From: DASYSA01 sp036003885
GTDB lineage: Bacteria > Acidobacteriota > Blastocatellia > UBA7656
Reading direction: 5' to 3'
DNA: 9,421 bases
NCBI GenBank assembly: GCA_036003885.1
Contig: DASYSA010000612.1
Coordinates: 1 to 9,421, forward strand
The position numbers and the translations under genes were made by a program. The stretch's first letter is position 1. Each line of letters begins with the position of its first letter. Positions 6,069 to 9,421 of the stretch are shown here, piece by piece. A model generated the notes under the pieces. That model saw nothing but the letters and a program-made list of their open reading frames with translations. It made no database searches and was not told where the DNA came from.

Positions 6069-6107
6069 GCGATTGGCGGCCTTGCCAAAGCGTCAGCCAC
6101 GAATCGC
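6069..6107 (-). terminator. Hairpin just downstream of the giant propeller gene
   Basis: On the minus strand GCGATTCGTGGC pairs with GCCGCCAATCGC (12-base arms, ten Watson-Crick pairs, one G-T, one mismatch) around a 15-base loop, starting eight bases after the TAA stop. There is no T-run behind it, so it is not a standard intrinsic terminator; it may stabilise the 3' end of the message or act with Rho. Confidence 0.4.
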
Positions 6108-6115
6108 ATTGCAGG

Positions 6116-9100
6116 TTACGGCCGTGCGAAGCCAAACTCCAGCGACAGGGAGCCGTCGTTGTTTTTCACACGAAGCATCACCTCCTGGCCGCGTGCGATT
6201 TGCTTGCCTGCTTTCCTGGCGATCAGCCTGGTGGTCGGGCTATCAGGATCACTCGTGGTCTGCTGTTCTTGCCCGTCGATCATCACAACCGCGTCTTCGC
6301 TGAAGTCCCTGCCCTCGACAATCAACTTCTTGTGTCGAACCGAGGCGCCGGTGATTCTGGGCGCGCTGCCTGCGATGCTGAACTTCGCCATGAAGCAGTT
6401 GTATTCGCCATGAGCTATATCGGGCGAATTCACGGAAGGAAAGTCCAGGGAATCGGTCTCCCCGGTAATGTAGACGCTGCCCCTGGAATCGACAGCAATG
6501 GCGAAGCCCCCGTCTTCATCGCTGCCGCCAAAAAAGGTTGAGTAAACAATCTTGCCGGCAGTGTCGAGCTTCATCACGAAGCTATCGCCGGGATAGACCT
6601 GATTGGCGCCACCGTAAACACTCTGTAGGGCTCCGGCTGTAACCGGAAAACCCGCCGACCGCGTAAGCCCGGCCAGGTAAACATTGTCCGAAGAATCGAC
6701 CGCTACGCCTCGGCCTTCATCTTTGTTCAGGCCGCCAAGGTACGTCGAGTAGACCAGCGTCCTCCCCGATGGATCCAGTTTGGCTACAAAAGCATCAGTA
6801 GTTTGTTCGGTGGTTGCAAAGACGGCGGGAGGCGTCGTTGCCGTTACTGCCAGCGGTCCGACATTGGTTTCTCGCAATCCGGTTGCGTTCCATCGATTGC
6901 CGCCATCGGTAGTCTTGAACAAGCCATCATAAGAAGTACCCACGTACACAGTGGACGGTGTCATGGGATCGATGGCCAGCGAATAGTTCAGGTACTGCCA
7001 GTCGAGGCCGTCATTAATAGCTTTCCAACTGGCGCCGCCATCGGTGCTCTTGACTATGCCTTCAAGCAGGGTGAAATTGTGGATCCGCCTCCTGGGATTA
7101 CCGCGTCCGTCAGAGTCCGGTGAAGCTCGACTGAACGGGGCGGTGGCGTAGATTGTTGCCGGCGTAAACGGATCGAGCGCGAGTGCGACGACGGACGCCG
7201 CTATCTTCGTTTTGGCCCAACTGTTTCCTCCATCGATGCTCTTACACAAGCCCTTCAAGGTGCCTGCGTAGATCGTAGAAGGAGTGCTGGGGTCGATTGC
7301 GAGTGCCGCAACGTAGAGATCGGCCAAACCGTTGTTCATTTCTGTCCACGTGCTGCCGCCATCGGTGCTCTTGAGGATTCCCTTTCCGCCGCCGGCAAAA
7401 TAACCCTGGTAGAGACCGGTGCCTACGTAGAGTGTCGATGGAGTTCCAGGATCAATTGCAATACTGAAGATGTCGGCGTTGGTCAAAGTGAATCCAGTTG
7501 GTTGGAAGCTTGTACCGCTATCAGTGCTCTTAAGCAAACCGCCATCCTGGTAAGAAGCGGAGCCCACGCCGGCATAGACCGTGGAGGAGTCTTGCGGGTC
7601 GACCGCCAGAACAGTGACTCCGTTGGGAAGACGAGGGGCGTACCAGGGCGCGCCGCTCCAGGATGCGCCGGCGTCTGTGCTTCTAACGACTCTGTTTATG
7701 TAGTCAAGGCCGGCATAGATTATCGACGGCGACCGGGGATCAACGGCGAGAGCCGACACCGGGGTGCCCTCGAGACCCTCGTAGCGGGAGTAGACGCCGG
7801 CGAGGGCGGCATCGAGACTGCCCCACTCATCGCCGCGATCCTGGCTCTTCAGACACATGCTGCTGACTAGCCTATCCTGAACTGCATTCACGGTGGGGAA
7901 GTCGAGCGAAGAGGTTGAGCCGGTCACGATGGCCGCGCCTGTCGAGTCGATGGCTATGCTATTGGCGACGTCATCGTTGCCGCCACCAAACCGGCTGGAG
8001 TAGATCAGACCGGACCCGTCGGCATTCAGCTTCGTTACAAACACATCCTCATACCCGCTTATGGTATGGTAGCCCTGAAAGGTAGTTGGAAAGTAATATC
8101 CCGAGTCGGTTAATCCGGTCACGTAGACATTCCCGTCCGAATCGACTGCGATCCCTTTTGCCACATCTTTGTCGTAGCCGCCCAGATAGGTTGAGTACAC
8201 GAGGGCTGAGCCTTCGGGATTTACCTTCGCCACGAACGCGTCATCCTCCCAGTTATGACTTCCTTGCTCAGTTTGGAAGGCGCCTGCGGTAGCAGGGAAA
8301 TCGCGCGCATCAGTCCCTCCCGCCACATAGGCGTTCCCTTTCGAGTCGACCGCTATACCGTTGCCTTCAGTGTAGCCGCTGCCGCCGAGATAGGTGGAAT
8401 AGATCAGCGATGTGCCCCGATCATTCAACTTGGCAATGAAGGCGTTGCCGGTGCCCTTCTTCTCAGTCTGAAAAGCCCCTGGAGTTGTCGGGAAGTTTTG
8501 CGAATAGGTGAATCCGGTCACGAAGGCATTGCCCTCGGAGTCAACCGCGATGCCTGTTGCCTCCTCGTCGTCCTTACCTCCGATGTAGGTGGAGTAAAGG
8601 ACAGCAGTGCCTGCCGCATTTATCTTCATTACCACTGCGTCTTCGTCATTCTCACTGCCCGATTGTTTCGTGCTCTGAAATGCGCCGGGCGTTGTCGGAA
8701 ATTGCGTGGAATCGCAGTCCCCGGCCACATAGGCATTCCCTGCCCGATCAACGGCTATTGCCAGACCCTCGGTGAAGTCGCCGCCGAAGTAGGCGGAGTA
8801 GTTGAGCACAGGATCGATGACCAGACTCTTGAGCCGGTCGTAGCGGCCTATCTGAAATCCAACCCGGTGCTTGCCTTTGATCACGAACCTTGATGCGATC
8901 TCCTTCCTCGATCCCTCCGTCTCCTGATAGGCGAACGGCTTCTTATGCCGGATCTCTCCGCGCGGCGTTGTCAGCACAAGGTCTCCGTCCGAATCGACAC
9001 GCATCTTTTGCGTTCCTTCGAACGCCAGGTCGATAATCCCAGGATTGGTTCCAGGAGCCAGAACAAAGTCGTACTCGAGTTGCCGGCGATCGCCGCGGTA

Positions 9101-9421
9101 GATCAGGTCGATCCCTGCGTAGACCTCCTTATGCCGGACTCGAGCGTAGCCAGGGACCGCGGTGCGCCAGTTCCTCGCGTCATTGCCGATGAGATAATTG
9201 CTTCGCGAAGCGAGCGGGTCGATGCCCTCCATCGAGGACCTGCGGTTAGCTCCGATGAGCCTCATGCTCATGACATTGGAATGCGGCTTCGAGCCGGCCT
9301 TCGCTTGCGAGTGGGACCTCTTCACGCCGACCAGCGTCAGCACGGCTTCGGTCGGGCTGAGGAGCAGAGAGTAGCCGCTGCCGCGCGAGAGAAACTTTAC
9401 TTTCGAATCGGCCTGTCCCCG
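6116..9421 (-). CDS. Giant secreted SBBP/Asp-box double-propeller protein, 5' end outside the window
   Basis: 1101 residues are visible; the frame stays open to the window edge, so the signal peptide and start lie outside (the first GTG inside, at 9343, cuts into the conserved sequence FLSRGSGYSLLLSPTEAVLTL and is not the start). Numbering from base 9421: residues 1-204 match the domain that precedes SBBP repeats in such proteins (probably DUF7948: GYARVRHKEVYAGIDLIYR, then LEYDFVLAPGTNP). SBBP repeats follow (residues 205-516), with the recurring pattern YSTYLGG, GIAVDSxGNxYVTGxT, FPTTPGAFQ, DAFVAKL. Residues 517-874 carry seven Asp-box repeats (KSTDGGSTW, LAIDPSTPSTIYAGT). SBBP repeats resume at 875. 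Residues about 1019-1101 are an IPT/TIG-like beta domain (ITGASVRHKKLIVEGRDF). Such proteins are extracellular or surface-bound and probably bind polymers or other proteins; no catalytic site is evident. No sorting tag is visible at the C-terminus (SLEFGFARP). It appears to be the last gene of its transcript. Confidence 0.93.
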   Translation of the reverse strand, partial: RGQADSKVKFLSRGSGYSLLLSPTEAVLTLVGVKRSHSQAKAGSKPHSNVMSMRLIGANRRSSMEGIDPLASRSNYLIGNDARNWRTAVPGYARVRHKEVYAGIDLIYRGDRRQLEYDFVLAPGTNPGIIDLAFEGTQKMRVDSDGDLVLTTPRGEIRHKKPFAYQETEGSRKEIASRFVIKGKHRVGFQIGRYDRLKSLVIDPVLNYSAYFGGDFTEGLAIAVDRAGNAYVAGDCDSTQFPTTPGAFQSTKQSGSENDEDAVVMKINAAGTAVLYSTYIGGKDDEEATGIAVDSEGNAFVTGFTYSQNFPTTPGAFQTEKKGTGNAFIAKLNDRGTSLIYSTYLGGSGYTEGNGIAVDSKGNAYVAGGTDARDFPATAGAFQTEQGSHNWEDDAFVAKVNPEGSALVYSTYLGGYDKDVAKGIAVDSDGNVYVTGLTDSGYYFPTTFQGYHTISGYEDVFVTKLNADGSGLIYSSRFGGGNDDVANSIAIDSTGAAIVTGSTSSLDFPTVNAVQDRLVSSMCLKSQDRGDEWGSLDAALAGVYSRYEGLEGTPVSALAVDPRSPSIIYAGLDYINRVVRSTDAGASWSGAPWYAPRLPNGVTVLAVDPQDSSTVYAGVGSASYQDGGLLKSTDSGTSFQPTGFTLTNADIFSIAIDPGTPSTLYVGTGLYQGYFAGGGKGILKSTDGGSTWTEMNNGLADLYVAALAIDPSTPSTIYAGTLKGLCKSIDGGNSWAKTKIAASVVALALDPFTPATIYATAPFSRASPDSDGRGNPRRRIHNFTLLEGIVKSTDGGASWKAINDGLDWQYLNYSLAIDPMTPSTVYVGTSYDGLFKTTDGGNRWNATGLRETNVGPLAVTATTPPAVFATTEQTTDAFVAKLDPSGRTLVYSTYLGGLNKDEGRGVAVDSSDNVYLAGLTRSAGFPVTAGALQSVYGGANQVYPGDSFVMKLDTAGKIVYSTFFGGSDEDGGFAIAVDSRGSVYITGETDSLDFPSVNSPDIAHGEYNCFMAKFSIAGSAPRITGASVRHKKLIVEGRDFSEDAVVMIDGQEQQTTSDPDSPTTRLIARKAGKQIARGQEVMLRVKNNDGSLSLEFGFARP
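6371..6799 (-). repeat. Second half of SBBP repeat 5 and SBBP repeats 6-7
   Basis: Opens with TDAFVAKLDPSGRT, the closing segment missing from repeat 5, then two full repeats starting YSTYLGGLNKDEG and YSTFFGGSDEDGG, the last ending CFMAKFSIAGS before the C-terminal beta domain. Confidence 0.85.
6800..7873 (-). repeat. Inserted block of seven Asp-box (BNR/sortilin-like) repeats
   Basis: 358 codons. Asp-box motifs in order are KSQDRGDEW, RSTDAGASW, KSTDSGTSF, KSTDGGSTW, KSIDGGNSW, KSTDGGASW and KTTDGGNRW. Each is followed by a strand pair of the form LAIDPxTPSTIYAGT (the seventh is degenerate: LAVTATTPPAVFATT). Seven repeats make a full propeller. The fifth unit carries a 20-odd residue arginine-rich loop (SPDSDGRGNPRRRIHNFT) absent from the others. 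Confidence 0.85.
7874..8809 (-). repeat. SBBP repeats 1-4 and the first half of repeat 5
   Basis: Repeats of about 60-70 residues begin at YSAYFGG, YSTYIGG, YSTYLGG, YSTYLGG and YSSRFGG. Repeats 1-4 are complete, each ending in a DAF/DVF/NAF-type segment (for example DAFVAKVNPEGSA). Repeat 5 breaks off after LDFPTVNAVQD. The DNA is visibly repetitive (for example variants of cattcccgtccgaatcgac). Confidence 0.85.
8810..9421 (-). other. N-terminal pre-SBBP domain (partial)
   Basis: Residues 1-204 of the visible part. Key segments are FLSRGSGYSLLLSP, SNYLIGNDARNWRTAVPGY, YAGIDLIYRGDRRQLEYDF, LTTPRGEIRHKKPFAYQ and SLVIDPVL, the order seen in bacterial proteins with SBBP repeats. It is the part closest to the signal peptide and probably caps or precedes the propeller. 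Confidence 0.7.

Larger units (their letters stand above)
5407..6115. other. 709-base intergenic region without a convincing gene
   Basis: This gap lies between the end of the giant propeller gene and the start of the regulator, both on the minus strand, so it must carry the regulator's promoter; I could not settle on one. It contains a purine-rich G-run/hairpin element (5602-5652), an 11-bp inverted repeat (CGGATTCGGGA 5720-5730 with TCCCGAATCCG 5782-5792), a short tandem of AACTCAA (about 5811-5826), a 6-bp hairpin TCCGAG/CTCGGA (5864-5885) and a hairpin after the propeller gene (6069-6107). Open frames on both strands here lack ribosome sites and recognisable sequence. Confidence 0.6.

Noticed and set aside
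6371..8809. Regularly recurring DNA blocks that might suggest a CRISPR or tandem array
   Set aside because: The spacing is about 180-210 bases, copies are diverged and in one coding frame, and they translate to protein repeats.
8255..8893. 212-codon + strand frame
   Set aside because: It is the mirror of the SBBP repeats on the minus strand; its own 'repeats' are explained by the repetitive coding DNA, and it has no ribosome site.

Overview
The window looks like a stretch of chromosome from a free-living, GC-rich soil-type bacterium. My best guess is Acidobacteriota, perhaps Blastocatellia. That guess rests on gene content (a giant SBBP/Asp-box propeller protein, a WYL regulator beside a DinB-like protein, a secreted alpha-carbonic anhydrase, a family of uncharacterised single-membrane-span proteins) and on Shine-Dalgarno starts. 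It is inference, not a database match. I see no rRNA, tRNA, CRISPR array, transposase or phage gene.

Left part, + strand (1-3860). The order is: the end of a small membrane protein (17-244); a secreted alpha-type carbonic anhydrase (433-1227); a small protein of possible NTF2-like fold (1334-1780), followed by a terminator-like hairpin; a single-span membrane protein with a charged helical cytoplasmic part (1853-2245); a MOSC-domain protein (2301-3029) whose stop codon overlaps a 32-codon reading frame; an uncharacterised cysteine-containing protein (3209-3646); and, 25 bases later, a start with a strong ribosome binding site and a signal peptide that is broken by a one-base frameshift. That last remnant ends at a terminator-like hairpin (3808-3844). 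These genes look like independent housekeeping or accessory functions, not one pathway.

Middle, - strand (3860-5406). A YafY-type HTH/WYL regulator is followed in the same direction by a DinB-like metal-binding protein. The 89-base gap between them holds a good promoter candidate (CTGACA, 17-base spacer, TACTAT) whose -35 box lies in an inverted repeat, TGACA-N6-TGTCA. This is a plausible operator for the neighbouring regulator.

The 709-base gap 5407-6115 has no convincing gene. It contains a purine-rich tract that could fold as a G-quadruplex or, alternatively, as a perfect 15-bp hairpin.

Right part, - strand (6116-9421, running off the window). This is a very large, presumably secreted, repeat protein. 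It has an N-terminal domain of the type that precedes SBBP repeats, seven SBBP repeats, and a C-terminal IPT/TIG-like domain. A block of seven Asp-box (BNR/sortilin-like) repeats sits inside the fifth SBBP repeat: the first half of that repeat is upstream of the block and its second half resumes right after it. This implies a seven-bladed propeller inserted into a loop of another seven-bladed propeller, and it is the most interesting feature here. I did not find a clear new multi-gene defence or mobile system.
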